DNA of 64,000 bases, taken from assembly GCF_900115135.1 (NCBI RefSeq), contig NZ_FOVK01000009.1, forward strand, positions 1-64,000, read 5' to 3'. Origin of the DNA: Proteiniclasticum ruminis (GTDB taxonomy: Bacteria; Bacillota; Clostridia; Clostridiales; Clostridiaceae). Both the position numbers and the translations under genes were made by a program. This document shows, piece after piece, positions 52,168 to 61,840 of this stretch (position 1 is the stretch's first letter; every line of letters begins with the position of its first letter). The notes under the pieces were generated by a model, which had not been told where the DNA came from, did not search any database, and was given only the letters and a program-made list of their open reading frames with translations.

Positions 52168-55100
52168 CTAGTACTTGGTTGTATTATAGAAAGCATTCAT
52201 CTCCCAGAAAGGAACATAGGTCTCAGAATGCGCTGCGATGTAGATTGGACCAGCTTTCTTTAACGTAATCTCATAGGTGAAGCTTGTGGTCTGGTCTGTG
52301 ATGACTGGCTTATATGGGAACTGTCCAGGATCTGCTGTGTATACCGATGTCTTTCCGGTCTTCTTCACTGGCAGAGGTGTTTCTCCTACATAGAGGTGAA
52401 TCTTCTTCAGGGAGAATCCAGGCTCCATCTCGTATCGTAAGGATACCAGCTTGTCGTGGTACTCTACATACAGTTTGCCTGCAAGAAGTCCCTTGGTGAC
52501 ATCATTCTGGCCTGCTCCTGTATAGATTGGGAAGATGTAGCTGCCTTCAGGCAGTGGTCCATTGGTCCATCCCCATTTAGCATTGCCAACTAAAGTATTG
52601 ATTGGGATGGCATAGTCTCCACCAAAGGCCCATCCGGTCTCCATATAGAGCCTCTGTCTGACTTCCACAATCTCTGTGTCACTGTCTCTGATCTCATTGG
52701 GAAGTCCTGCAGGATTGGCAAGAACAGACGCTGTATTTTCCAGCATGCCGATATCCGCTGTGGTCAGCAGTCTCGTATACTGTACTTCTTCAGAAGCGCC
52801 TATGGCTAAGGAGCCAGTAAATCCACTTAGAGTACCTGCCAGAGTATCTTTCACAACCACATTCACAAGATCAATGTCTCCCGTATTTGTGATCTTCACC
52901 GTGTAGGTCAGGGTATCGCCCACATGAGCCATGGAGGTATTGACACTCTTCTCCAGCTTGATATGAGGATGTACAAGATCTACCGATACGCTGTCTTCCA
53001 GTTCAAACTTAGAAAGAAGCTCAAAGCCCATTGGACTTGCAGTAAGTTTCACTGTATTCTTCAGTTCTGTCCATCCATACTTTGTCATGTAGTCAGGATC
53101 GTCAGCGGCTTTGACCACATATGGAACCTTAAAGGTCTTTGTCATGCCGGAGGCAAGTTCAAAGGTCTCATCAAGGCCCAGCATTGGATCCGTCACATGG
53201 ACTTTCATGTCTGGTGCAAAGTCTTCTTTTGTCAGATTCTTCACGGTAATGGTGTAGTTGATGGTGTCGCCCACCTTAGAGATTTCCGTATCTGCTGTCT
53301 TCTCAATGGTGATATCCGGTACAAAGAGCTTCACTTCATGAGAATCCGATGCATCCAGGATGTTCGGGAATCCCTTCGGCGATGCGGTGACAGAAGCCTT
53401 GTTCTTCACTGGGCTCACATCTTCAGGTTTAATTATGTAGGTATAGGTGTACTCTTTAGATTCACCAGATGCAAACTCCGCATCGGTCACAACATTTCCA
53501 GCATGATCATCCACAACAGAATAGATGAGATTTGGTGCATCCATGGAGCTGGTGTTCTTTACAATGATCTTATAGTTGATGGTGTCGCCAATCATGGAAA
53601 CGTCTTTATCCGCAGTCTTCTCAATGGTGATGCCAGGCTGGAACAGCTCCACAGTATGAGTATCGCTGTTGGATACTTCTTTTGTGAATAAACCATTGAC
53701 ATATTTAAATGTGGCTGTGACGCTGTTGATAAATGGATCTGCTGCGTCTGATGGAATCGTAAACTTCTGTGTGACCTTTTCCTTCTCGCCCACAGCAAAA
53801 GTCTTCTTGGTAAAGAGGGCAGTCAGGTCATACTTAAAGCTATCGTCATACACTTTCACCAGTTCCAGAGGCACATCTCCGATATTTTCCACTTCAAAGG
53901 AGTAGGTGACTTCATCCCCAATCTTAGACAGCGGGTCTCCATCCTTTGTGATCTTAATGATCGGATAAACCACCGTTGTTTCTGCTGATGCGCTGCCGTC
54001 ATAAACATTCGGGAAGTTCTCAAAAGAGGTTACATAGGAAGCTTCATTCTTTATGACAGATCCTCTTTCCGAATCCTCTGGAATCACATAGTTCATCTCA
54101 TCTCCATCAAAGGTCTTAGATTGACCAGGAAGGAGCTTGAAAGTTTTCGCTGTAGCATCCTTGAAGCCCAGCAGTTCATCTGTGAGAACGAAGGTTGTCT
54201 CCGGAGTGTCCAGTGAGCTTGTATTCTTCACGGTTACTGTATAGTGCACTGTTTCTCCAGGAACTGCTTTTGCTTTATCAACTTTCTTTTCAATGGTGTA
54301 GCTTGGTTTGAAAAGATTTGTTTCATGAGTAGCTTCTCCCTTAGCCTCCACTTCCATATACTTATAAACAGCTGTCACCTTATTTATAAATGGATCGTCT
54401 TCGGTTTCAGGAATGATCATCTCAAACTCATGACTCTCTGTTGCACCGACTGCTAAGCTTGGTCCAAATCCATTGGCAATAGATCCTGCGTCCAGTGGAC
54501 CAAACTTGTCATCAGAAATGCTTACAAGATTCAGTGGCACATTACCAGTATTCTTCACTGTAACGGTAAACTTGATGGTGTCTCCGATCTTCGACAGTTC
54601 GTCTCCAGTTTTTGTCACTTCAATCTTCGGATCAGGCAGGAAGTTACCAAAATCCACTCCGGATATAATGGTTGATCCTTGATCCGGCATCAGCATGGAT
54701 GGAATCCTCCATCTCCATCTGACCTCACCAAGAACGTCTTCCTTATAGGATACCGCACCGATCGGAAGGGACTCCACTTTATTTGGATAGGTCTGCATAT
54801 AGTTTGGTTCCATCATCTCATAAACGAGAAGCTCCGATCCATAGGAAAGACCTTCGAAAGTATAGACACCATTGGCATCAGTTTTGGTCTCCAGCGGTAC
54901 CAGAATGTCTTCGATTTTACCTATGAGCTTGATGGTCCAGTTTGGCAGACCAGACTCACCCACATCAAACATTCCGTTGTTGTTGGCATCCAGGAACTTT
55001 TTACCTGTTACAGTACGATAGGTCTCAGGTGCATCTGGAAGCTGTACATCTCTGCTTCCTTTCACATCCAGCATACCAAAGTGTCCGCTGGAACCTGTCT

Positions 55101-55914
55101 CAGGTCCTGAACCATAACCAATAGGATCAAAGTCCAGAGTATCATAGATATAGCCACCCCAGCCTGCAGGTGCACCGCTGGCATAGGCTTTCTGAAGATC
55201 TCTCGAGAAAATGGAGGTTCTGGCCAGGTGAAGCTCAAAATAGATGTAGAACGAATCTACGGTGTCAGGATCCTTTCCCTGGGCCTCCAATGCATTCATA
55301 ATATCTTCAGCCGTAACGATAAACGATCTTCTTTGATCGTAAATACTACCAACTTCACCGATGGTTCCAGATATAGCAGAGCGGTTCATCTGAGAATTTG
55401 GAAGGTTCAGCAGTTCATACCCGTCCCAGGTATTTTCTCCCGGATGGTTCTGAGCGATGTTCACGTTTTCTGCTGTGCCCAGTGGATAAGCATTACCGTC
55501 AGCCATGGGCCATCCTTCTGCAAAACCAAGCTCATCTGTACCAACCTGAATGCCCTTCACCAGGTCCACAAACATACCCCACTCGCCACCGCCACCAATG
55601 GGATACGCAGCACTATACCAGATGGTGAGATCCGGAAAGTTCTGGAATCCTGGGTAAAGGCTCTGGAAATTGGAAATCTTCGCTCTACCTGGGAAATACT
55701 CTCCTTCCGCATAGGATTTACCAAGGTTACCCGTCGTCCAGTCTCCATCCCAATCCTTTGTGTCCACATTAAATCCTTCTAAGGTAACGCTACCATCAAA
55801 ATCTGCAGGATACACAATTTTCGTACTGAAGTTCAGCGTCATCACCATGAGAAATGCAATCAGTGCCGAAAGTCCTTTCAGCACCCGCCCACGACGCATT
55901 TTGTAGGCTGCCAT
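52168..55914 (-). CDS. Large secreted protein with SdrD-B and six DUF11 repeats
   Basis: About 1,248 aa. ATG 55914 (AAAGGA 11 bases upstream) preferred over TTG 55938. Signal peptide in the first 40 residues (RRGRVLKGLSALIAFLMVMT). N-terminal domain to about 300 without known fold; about 310-425 an SdrD-B/Cna-B-like domain (TVTGKKFLDANNNGMFDVGE); about 425-1075 six DUF11/CARDB-like repeats, each opening like IEVTKTGDELSKIGDTI or ITIEKTADTEISKVGDTI. C-terminal domain of about 175 residues ends FWEMNAFYNTTKY. No LPxTG motif, SLH or choline-binding repeats. Probably a cell-surface or extracellular structural protein. Confidence 0.88.
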   Translation of the reverse strand: MAAYKMRRGRVLKGLSALIAFLMVMTLNFSTKIVYPADFDGSVTLEGFNVDTKDWDGDWTTGNLGKSYAEGEYFPGRAKISNFQSLYPGFQNFPDLTIWYSAAYPIGGGGEWGMFVDLVKGIQVGTDELGFAEGWPMADGNAYPLGTAENVNIAQNHPGENTWDGYELLNLPNSQMNRSAISGTIGEVGSIYDQRRSFIVTAEDIMNALEAQGKDPDTVDSFYIYFELHLARTSIFSRDLQKAYASGAPAGWGGYIYDTLDFDPIGYGSGPETGSSGHFGMLDVKGSRDVQLPDAPETYRTVTGKKFLDANNNGMFDVGESGLPNWTIKLIGKIEDILVPLETKTDANGVYTFEGLSYGSELLVYEMMEPNYMQTYPNKVESLPIGAVSYKEDVLGEVRWRWRIPSMLMPDQGSTIISGVDFGNFLPDPKIEVTKTGDELSKIGDTIKFTVTVKNTGNVPLNLVSISDDKFGPLDAGSIANGFGPSLAVGATESHEFEMIIPETEDDPFINKVTAVYKYMEVEAKGEATHETNLFKPSYTIEKKVDKAKAVPGETVHYTVTVKNTSSLDTPETTFVLTDELLGFKDATAKTFKLLPGQSKTFDGDEMNYVIPEDSERGSVIKNEASYVTSFENFPNVYDGSASAETTVVYPIIKITKDGDPLSKIGDEVTYSFEVENIGDVPLELVKVYDDSFKYDLTALFTKKTFAVGEKEKVTQKFTIPSDAADPFINSVTATFKYVNGLFTKEVSNSDTHTVELFQPGITIEKTADKDVSMIGDTINYKIIVKNTSSMDAPNLIYSVVDDHAGNVVTDAEFASGESKEYTYTYIIKPEDVSPVKNKASVTASPKGFPNILDASDSHEVKLFVPDITIEKTADTEISKVGDTINYTITVKNLTKEDFAPDMKVHVTDPMLGLDETFELASGMTKTFKVPYVVKAADDPDYMTKYGWTELKNTVKLTASPMGFELLSKFELEDSVSVDLVHPHIKLEKSVNTSMAHVGDTLTYTVKITNTGDIDLVNVVVKDTLAGTLSGFTGSLAIGASEEVQYTRLLTTADIGMLENTASVLANPAGLPNEIRDSDTEIVEVRQRLYMETGWAFGGDYAIPINTLVGNAKWGWTNGPLPEGSYIFPIYTGAGQNDVTKGLLAGKLYVEYHDKLVSLRYEMEPGFSLKKIHLYVGETPLPVKKTGKTSVYTADPGQFPYKPVITDQTTSFTYEITLKKAGPIYIAAHSETYVPFWEMNAFYNTTKY

Positions 55915-56433
55915 TCTTCTGCACATCCTTTCACGCAATTTGCGTTGAAAAAGAAACAGGAACGTTGTCTCTTGCTATAATTGATTATGAGACCTTTGAA
56001 AATTCAGAATAATAACTAGTAATTCATATCAATTCTCGAAATTATACAAATATGTTTAAAATAAATCAAATCTAATTCCTAGTATTTCTATCATATATTG
56101 TATTCTATAGTTGGATTTTATCAGTATTATTGGCCAATTACAACGCTTTAAGCAGACAATTCCGAAAATTAACAATCATCATATGGATTTCTTCTCCTTA
56201 ACATTTTATACATTTATTCTTATATGTATTTTAATTTAATTTCTTTTATTCAGCAAAAAATATATAATTCGACATTACAGAGTTGTGGGTACATTACGAG
56301 CTGCACTCTTCCGGCGGCACCTCCCCACAAAAGGTAAAATTCAAGAATAATCTCAACTTTATCACTTCTCATATTGACTCTAAAGCTGCTTCATACCTTA
56401 TAATGAAGAAAACATACAGAAAGGATTGGCTTC
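55915..56433. other. AT-rich intergenic region between divergent genes
   Basis: About 500 bases, very AT-rich. Holds an ACGCAAATTGCGT palindrome at 55933-55945 in the leader of the surface-protein gene. Promoter-like AT tracts on both strands, none convincing. No gene recognised. Confidence 0.5.
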
Positions 56434-57876
56434 ATGAAGATAAAAGATGTGGAAAAACGCACCCAGACTGATCGGGCCACTTTGTACTATTACGAAAAGG
56501 AAGGTCTTTTAGTCCCCCAAAGAACAGATAACGGATATCGGATCTACGATGAAACCGATGTGGAGATGATTGAAAAAATAAAACTTCTCAGACACCTTCA
56601 AGTATCCATTGAAGATCTCAAAAAACTGAAGAGCGGCAGCCTCACTCTGCCTGAAGTGATGGAGAAGCAGCAAGCACTGCTCCAATGGAACCAGGAGAAA
56701 AATCTGGCTTCTTCCAGAATCGTGTCACGCATCCTGGAAGATCAAGGCACCTTTGATGACTTTCACCCGGAAGCCTATCTTAAGGACAACCTCTCAAATC
56801 ATGGAGCCATGGCATTTTACGCTTCCACAGAAGAAGATGAGCTGCCTAAAGTCTATGAGCCACTGAGAAGATTCTTTGCCAGAGCTTTTGATTATCTTCT
56901 TTACTCTGTGTTCTGGTATCTGCTTCTCTATCTATTGTTCAGAATCGATCTTCTAAGCAGAACCACGCCAATGAGAATCCTCGATCAAGGCGCAGTGATG
57001 CTCCTCATGCTTTTTGTGGAGCCTCTTTTTCTCTCGGTCTACAGGACCACGCCAGGAAAGAAGCTTCTAGGTATGACCCTCGAAAAAAGCAGAGATGTTC
57101 CATTGAAGTACCACGAAGCATTTCATCGAACCTACCTGGTTCTCCTGGAAGGGATGGGTTTTCTGATCCCTGTTGTAACACTTTTTACCCACATCATCTC
57201 CTACAATAGATGTGTTCAGGGAGAAGAGGAACCCTGGGACGAGGGGATTTCCTATCGAGTCAGAGACCGAAAAGGCTTGAGATATGTTCTATACAGCGCC
57301 TCATCCCTCATCCTTGTCGGCATCTTGATCCTTCTTCAGTATCTTTATTTCATGCCGCCAAACCGTGGGAATCTCACTGTGGAAGAGTTCACGGAAAACT
57401 TCGCACATTACAAAAAAATCTACCAGATGGATCTTCACGGAGAATCCTTGAAACGCTCAGGCGCTTGGGAGGATCCCTACAATTTCATAGACTACTATCT
57501 CCCCAATCATGTCACTCAGCCTCCAGCACTGGGTTTTACCATGAATGGCGGATTCGTCACTGAAGTGTCCTTTGATGTGGACGTCAGGGATACAGACTTC
57601 TTTGTCTATCCTTATGGAGATCTCATGAGCCTCATCAGTCTGTCTCTCATGGAGCCGGACTGGAACCTTCTAGACACCAGAAGAAAAGCCGATGAACTGG
57701 TGAACAGGATGGACTTTGACTACTATAACTCCTTTACACTCAACTCCCTGGGTGTTCTAACCGAGAATAAAGTCACGTTCGAAGGCTTTGAACCGACGCA
57801 CAATCACATGAAGCCACTCCACGAAACGGAACCGAACTTTTATCGACAAAGATTTCATGCCGCCAAAGAAAAATAG
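56434..57876 (+). CDS. MerR-type HTH fused to membrane RDD domain
   Basis: 480 aa. Residues 1-70 are a MerR DNA-binding domain (RATLYYYEKEGLLVPQRTDN, DETDVEMIEKIKLLRHLQVS), about 70-110 a coiled linker, about 145-265 an RDD domain with three helices (LRRFFARAFDYLLYSVFWYL with the RDD-type Arg-Asp, RTTPGKKLLGMTLEK), one further helix near 290 (YVLYSASSLILVGILILLQY) and an external C-terminal domain to 480. AGAAAGGATTGG precedes the ATG. This gives a membrane-bound one-component regulator that may sense an external or membrane signal. Target genes unknown. Confidence 0.85.
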   Translation: MKIKDVEKRTQTDRATLYYYEKEGLLVPQRTDNGYRIYDETDVEMIEKIKLLRHLQVSIEDLKKLKSGSLTLPEVMEKQQALLQWNQEKNLASSRIVSRILEDQGTFDDFHPEAYLKDNLSNHGAMAFYASTEEDELPKVYEPLRRFFARAFDYLLYSVFWYLLLYLLFRIDLLSRTTPMRILDQGAVMLLMLFVEPLFLSVYRTTPGKKLLGMTLEKSRDVPLKYHEAFHRTYLVLLEGMGFLIPVVTLFTHIISYNRCVQGEEEPWDEGISYRVRDRKGLRYVLYSASSLILVGILILLQYLYFMPPNRGNLTVEEFTENFAHYKKIYQMDLHGESLKRSGAWEDPYNFIDYYLPNHVTQPPALGFTMNGGFVTEVSFDVDVRDTDFFVYPYGDLMSLISLSLMEPDWNLLDTRRKADELVNRMDFDYYNSFTLNSLGVLTENKVTFEGFEPTHNHMKPLHETEPNFYRQRFHAAKEK

Positions 57877-57887
57877 TATGAAAAGGG

Positions 57888-57924
57888 AAGGATCCGGTAG
57901 CCTTAGCGTTACCGGATCCTTCTA
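57888..57924. terminator. Bidirectional terminator
   Basis: AAGGATCCGGTA / TACCGGATCCTT, 12-bp perfect stem between the convergent MerR-RDD gene and the peptide ABC operon. Confidence 0.88.
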
Positions 57925-57940
57925 TAGCTATAAGGAGATT

Positions 57941-58933
57941 TTATTCGGATGCAGGTTTCAGATTTCCTGCAAAATGACAAGCCACAAATCGTTCCGGAGC
58001 CACTTCACGAAGCTCTGGAGTCACATCTTTACACATGGCCTGACGATGTCTGCAACGTCCATAGAAGCGGCAGCCTTCTGGAGGATTGATGGGAGATGGC
58101 ACATCTCCTTCCAGAAGTATACGCTCTCTTTTTACATCGATTCTTGGCACAGGAATCGCAGAAAGCAGTGCCTGAGTATACGGATGAAGCGGGTCTCTAA
58201 ACATCACATTGTACTCAGACAGCTCCACGATCTTACCAAGATACATGACCGCAATCCGGTCACTGACATGCTTCACCACACTAAGATCGTGGGAGATAAA
58301 CATATAGGTGAGGTCAAACTCCTTCTGAAGATCGCCCATGAGATTGAGAATCTGCGCCTGGATGGATACGTCAAGGGCAGAAACCGGCTCATCCTGAACA
58401 ATGAACTTTGGTTTTAATGCCAAAGCTCTGGCAATACCGATTCTCTGTCTTCTTCCGCCATCCAGCTCATGAGGATAAGCATTGGTGAGTCTTTCTGCAA
58501 GACCAACAGTATCCATCAGTTCTTTCACTCGATTGATTCGTTCCTTCTTATCCTTGAAGACCTTGTTGACTATAAGAGGCTCCGAGATGATCTCTGCTAT
58601 GCTCATTCTGGGATTCAGAGAAGCAAAGGGATCCTGGAACACGATCTGCATCTCTTTTCTCATATTTCTCATCTGCTGCTTGTTGAATGTGCGGATGTCC
58701 TGACCTTCAAAAAGAATCTCTCCGTCTGTGGCTTCCAGCAGCCTCAAGACCACACGTCCTGTGGTGGATTTTCCGCATCCGGACTCTCCCACCACTCCTA
58801 AGGTTTCTCCCTTGTTGATGAAGAAATTCACATCATCCACGGCGTGAAGAAGGCCTTTCTTCGTTTCAAAATACTTTTTGAGGTTTCTCACCTCTAGCAG
58901 TTTTTCTTTATTCATAGCCTTTACCTCATCCAT
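57941..58933 (-). CDS. dppF: Peptide ABC transporter ATP-binding protein (OppF/DppF-like)
   Basis: 330 aa. Walker [14 protein letters not shown], Walker [13 protein letters not shown], switch [10 protein letters not shown]-terminal Cys pattern [18 protein letters not shown]. The ABC signature reads [16 protein letters not shown] rather than LSGGQ: Ser to Asp and Gln to Arg. ATG 58933 overlaps the stop of the partner gene (TAATG) with GAAGGAG upstream; ATG 58915 is an alternative. Last gene of the operon. Confidence 0.93.
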   Translation of the reverse strand: MDEVKAMNKEKLLEVRNLKKYFETKKGLLHAVDDVNFFINKGETLGVVGESGCGKSTTGRVVLRLLEATDGEILFEGQDIRTFNKQQMRNMRKEMQIVFQDPFASLNPRMSIAEIISEPLIVNKVFKDKKERINRVKELMDTVGLAERLTNAYPHELDGGRRQRIGIARALALKPKFIVQDEPVSALDVSIQAQILNLMGDLQKEFDLTYMFISHDLSVVKHVSDRIAVMYLGKIVELSEYNVMFRDPLHPYTQALLSAIPVPRIDVKRERILLEGDVPSPINPPEGCRFYGRCRHRQAMCKDVTPELREVAPERFVACHFAGNLKPASE

Positions 58934-59913
58934 TACTTTTCCACTCCTTCTTCATAAAGGAGACATTTCACAAAATGTCCCGGTGCCACTTCTGTGTTCT
59001 TAGGCACTCTCTGAGAACAGATGGGCATTGCCTTATCGCACCTTGGATGGAACGGACAACCAGACGGAAGATTTGTTGGGTCTGGCATCAGGCCTTTAAT
59101 TGGCTTCAATCTATCCATATCACTTTCGATGTCAGGAATCGAATTGAACAGTCCCACGGTGTAAGGATGTTTCGGACTTGTGAAAAGCTGCACCTTGTCC
59201 GTGTACTCAATGACATTGCCGGCATACATGATGGCTACTTTATCGCACACTTCTGCCACGATTCCCAAGTCATGGGTGATCATGATCATCGATGTGTTCA
59301 GCTCAGTTTTCAGCTTCTTCATAAGTTCCAGCACCTGGGCCTGAATGGTCACATCGAGGGCTGTTGTGGGCTCATCTGCGATGAGAAGCTTCGGATTACA
59401 CGCAAGGGCAATGGCAATGACCACTCTCTGCCTCATGCCACCGCTGAACTGATGGGGGTATTCCTTGGCTCTTTCTGCAGGAATCCCTACTTTCAGAAGC
59501 ATTTCATTAGCTTTATTGAGTGCTTCCTGAGTAGAGAGATTCTGATGAAGCCTTATAACTTCAGCGATCTGTTCTCCTACTGTCATGACAGGATTGAGAG
59601 AGGTCATAGGATCCTGGAAAATCATGGAAATCTCATTCCCTCTGATTCTTCTCAGTTCACCTTGTGTTTTTCCAATGAGATTGCTCCCCTCAAAAATCAC
59701 TTCCCCGGAAATGATCTTTCCCGGTGGATCCGGAACAAGCTGCATGATGCCTAAAGCTGTGGTGGTCTTTCCAGCTCCAGTTTCCCCCACAAGACCCAAC
59801 GTTTCTCCTTCATTGATTTCCAGATACATATCCTGAACAGCCTTCACCACGCCATCAACGGTGATGTAGTGTATGGCCAGATCTTTAATTTCCAGTAATT
59901 TTTTCTTTTCCAT
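58933..59913 (-). CDS. dppD: Peptide ABC transporter ATP-binding protein (OppD/DppD-like)
   Basis: 326 aa. Walker [14 protein letters not shown], signature [15 protein letters not shown] (standard), Walker [13 protein letters not shown], switch MITHDLGIV; tail [18 protein letters not shown]. Overlaps dppF by one base. Starts 22 bases after the permease gene, GGAGGCG upstream. Confidence 0.95.
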   Translation of the reverse strand: MEKKKLLEIKDLAIHYITVDGVVKAVQDMYLEINEGETLGLVGETGAGKTTTALGIMQLVPDPPGKIISGEVIFEGSNLIGKTQGELRRIRGNEISMIFQDPMTSLNPVMTVGEQIAEVIRLHQNLSTQEALNKANEMLLKVGIPAERAKEYPHQFSGGMRQRVVIAIALACNPKLLIADEPTTALDVTIQAQVLELMKKLKTELNTSMIMITHDLGIVAEVCDKVAIMYAGNVIEYTDKVQLFTSPKHPYTVGLFNSIPDIESDMDRLKPIKGLMPDPTNLPSGCPFHPRCDKAMPICSQRVPKNTEVAPGHFVKCLLYEEGVEK

Positions 59914-59935
59914 TACTTTCGCCTCCTAGCGCACG

Positions 59936-60811
59936 CTAATTCTTCAGTCTTGGATCCAGCGCATCTCTAAGCCCATCCCCAAGAAGGTTCAGCGCAAAGA
60001 TGGTAATCATAATTGCAAGACCAGGGAAAGCCGTGAGATGTGGATAGTCTCTGATATACTGACGTCCGCTGTTCAGCATTGCTCCCCATTCCGCAAGAGG
60101 CGGCTGGATGCCTAGCCCGATAAATCCAAGTCCCGCTGCAGAAAGAATCGCATTGGCCACTCCTATGGTTGCCTGAACAATCAGTGGTGCCATGGAGTTT
60201 GGAATGATGTGCTTTAAAATCAGTCTGGTATCATCTGCACCCACTGCTCTTGCCGCTTCGATGAACTCTTGGTCCCGAAGGGATAATACCGAAGCTCTTA
60301 CAATTCGCCCATAAGAAGGAATAGAACCAATACCTACCGCAATCATAACATTCCGAAGTTCAGGCCCTAAAGCCGCCACAATGGAAATGGCCAGCAAAAT
60401 GGAAGGGACCGCTAGAAGAATATCAATGAATCTCATGATGACATTATCAATCTTGCCACCATAAAAGCCTGCGACAGCACCCAAGGCACCACCTATAAAC
60501 ATTGCGATACCCACAGCAATCAGCCCAACCTTCAAGGAGACCTGAGCTCCATAGACGATCCTTGAAAAGATATCACGTCCGAAATTGTCTGTACCGAACC
60601 AATGGTCCTTGTTTGGTGTCTGGAATCTGCGCATAAGATCCTGGTCATCATAGCCATAGGGTGCCACATAATCTGCAAAAACTGCTGCTAGAATCAGGAT
60701 CACCATTACGAGAAGTCCCAGCATTGCGGCTTTGTTTTGTTTCAGTCTGCGCCAGACTTCACGCCATGGGCCGGACTTTTTCTTCTTTTTCACTATAGTG
60801 TTTTCCGCCAT
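59936..60811 (-). CDS. dppC: Peptide ABC permease (OppC/DppC-like)
   Basis: 291 aa, six hydrophobic helices. FGTDNFGRDIFSRIVYGAQV and the coupling motif EFIEAARAVGADDTRLILKH. Standard length of DppC. 12 bases after dppB. Confidence 0.95.
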   Translation of the reverse strand: MAENTIVKKKKKSGPWREVWRRLKQNKAAMLGLLVMVILILAAVFADYVAPYGYDDQDLMRRFQTPNKDHWFGTDNFGRDIFSRIVYGAQVSLKVGLIAVGIAMFIGGALGAVAGFYGGKIDNVIMRFIDILLAVPSILLAISIVAALGPELRNVMIAVGIGSIPSYGRIVRASVLSLRDQEFIEAARAVGADDTRLILKHIIPNSMAPLIVQATIGVANAILSAAGLGFIGLGIQPPLAEWGAMLNSGRQYIRDYPHLTAFPGLAIMITIFALNLLGDGLRDALDPRLKN

Positions 60812-60823
60812 AGAACCATCCCC

Positions 60824-61753
60824 CTACTTATACTGTGACTTGATTCTTGGATCAAGATATGCATAAAGAATATCCACACCAAGATTCACGATACTGAATA
60901 CCACGGCAATGAAAAGTACGCCTCCTTGCACAAGAAGCATATCTCTTGATTTGATGGCATCTACCATTAGTCTTCCTACCCCAGTGATACCGAAGATGGA
61001 TTCTGTAAGTACCGCACCACCTAGAAGGTAACCGAACTGAAGACCAATAACTGTGATAACTGGAATGAGTGCGTTCTTCAGCGCGTGTCTATTAATAACG
61101 ACCGACTCTTTCTGCCCCTTGGCACGAGCCGTTCGGATGTAGTCCTGTCTAATGACCTCCAGCATACTGGAACGGGTCATACGTGTAATGATTGCAGCAG
61201 AGCTGGTTCCCAGGGTGACCGCAGGAAGAATCATGTGCTTCCACGTATCAAATCCAGAAGAGGGAAGCCATGCCAGCTGTATAGAAAATAATAGAATCAG
61301 CAGCAGCCCCTGCCAGAAGTTCGGCATGGATACACCGACCAACGCAAAGACCATGGATGCGTTATCAAAGAGAGAATACTGCCGCGTGGCCGAGATAATT
61401 CCCACGGGCACTCCTATGAGTACAGCGACTAGAACCCCCAATGCCGCCAGTTTCAACGTGTTGGGAAATCGTGCGGCTATTTCATCAAATACGGGACGGT
61501 TGGTGATGTAGGAACGACCAAGATCCTGATGTACCACCGCATTTTTGACATATCTTCCATATTGCACAAAGAAATTGTCATTGAGTCCCAGTTCATCTCT
61601 TAACCTCTGCACCTCAACCTCTGGCGCAGATTCTCCCAGCATGATTCTTGCAGGATCTCCTGGAGTAAAGTACATCATTGTAAATACAATGAATGATACG
61701 CCTATCATAACGGGAATCAGCATCACCAGACGTCGGAGAATATACTTGTACAT
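60824..61753 (-). CDS. dppB: Peptide ABC permease (OppB/DppB-like)
   Basis: 309 aa, MYKYILRRLVMLIPVMIGVS start, six helices, loop YFTPGDPARIMLGESAPEVE and coupling motif DYIRTARAKGQKESVVINRH. Follows the binding-protein gene after 87 bases containing a stem-loop; GGGGGAAA upstream. Confidence 0.95.
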   Translation of the reverse strand: MYKYILRRLVMLIPVMIGVSFIVFTMMYFTPGDPARIMLGESAPEVEVQRLRDELGLNDNFFVQYGRYVKNAVVHQDLGRSYITNRPVFDEIAARFPNTLKLAALGVLVAVLIGVPVGIISATRQYSLFDNASMVFALVGVSMPNFWQGLLLILLFSIQLAWLPSSGFDTWKHMILPAVTLGTSSAAIITRMTRSSMLEVIRQDYIRTARAKGQKESVVINRHALKNALIPVITVIGLQFGYLLGGAVLTESIFGITGVGRLMVDAIKSRDMLLVQGGVLFIAVVFSIVNLGVDILYAYLDPRIKSQYK

Positions 61754-61783
61754 AAAATTTCCCCCTTGTGTATTAACATCAAG

Positions 61784-61809
61784 ATAGGGCCATAGTACTA
61801 TGACCCTAT
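61784..61809 (-). other. Intercistronic stem-loop
   Basis: ATAGGG-CATAG / CTATG-CCCTAT with one bulge, between the binding-protein and permease genes. Probably lets the binding protein be made in excess over the membrane parts. Confidence 0.7.
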
Positions 61810-61840
61810 ACTCTCTGTATGCTTTTAAATTAATCTTGAA

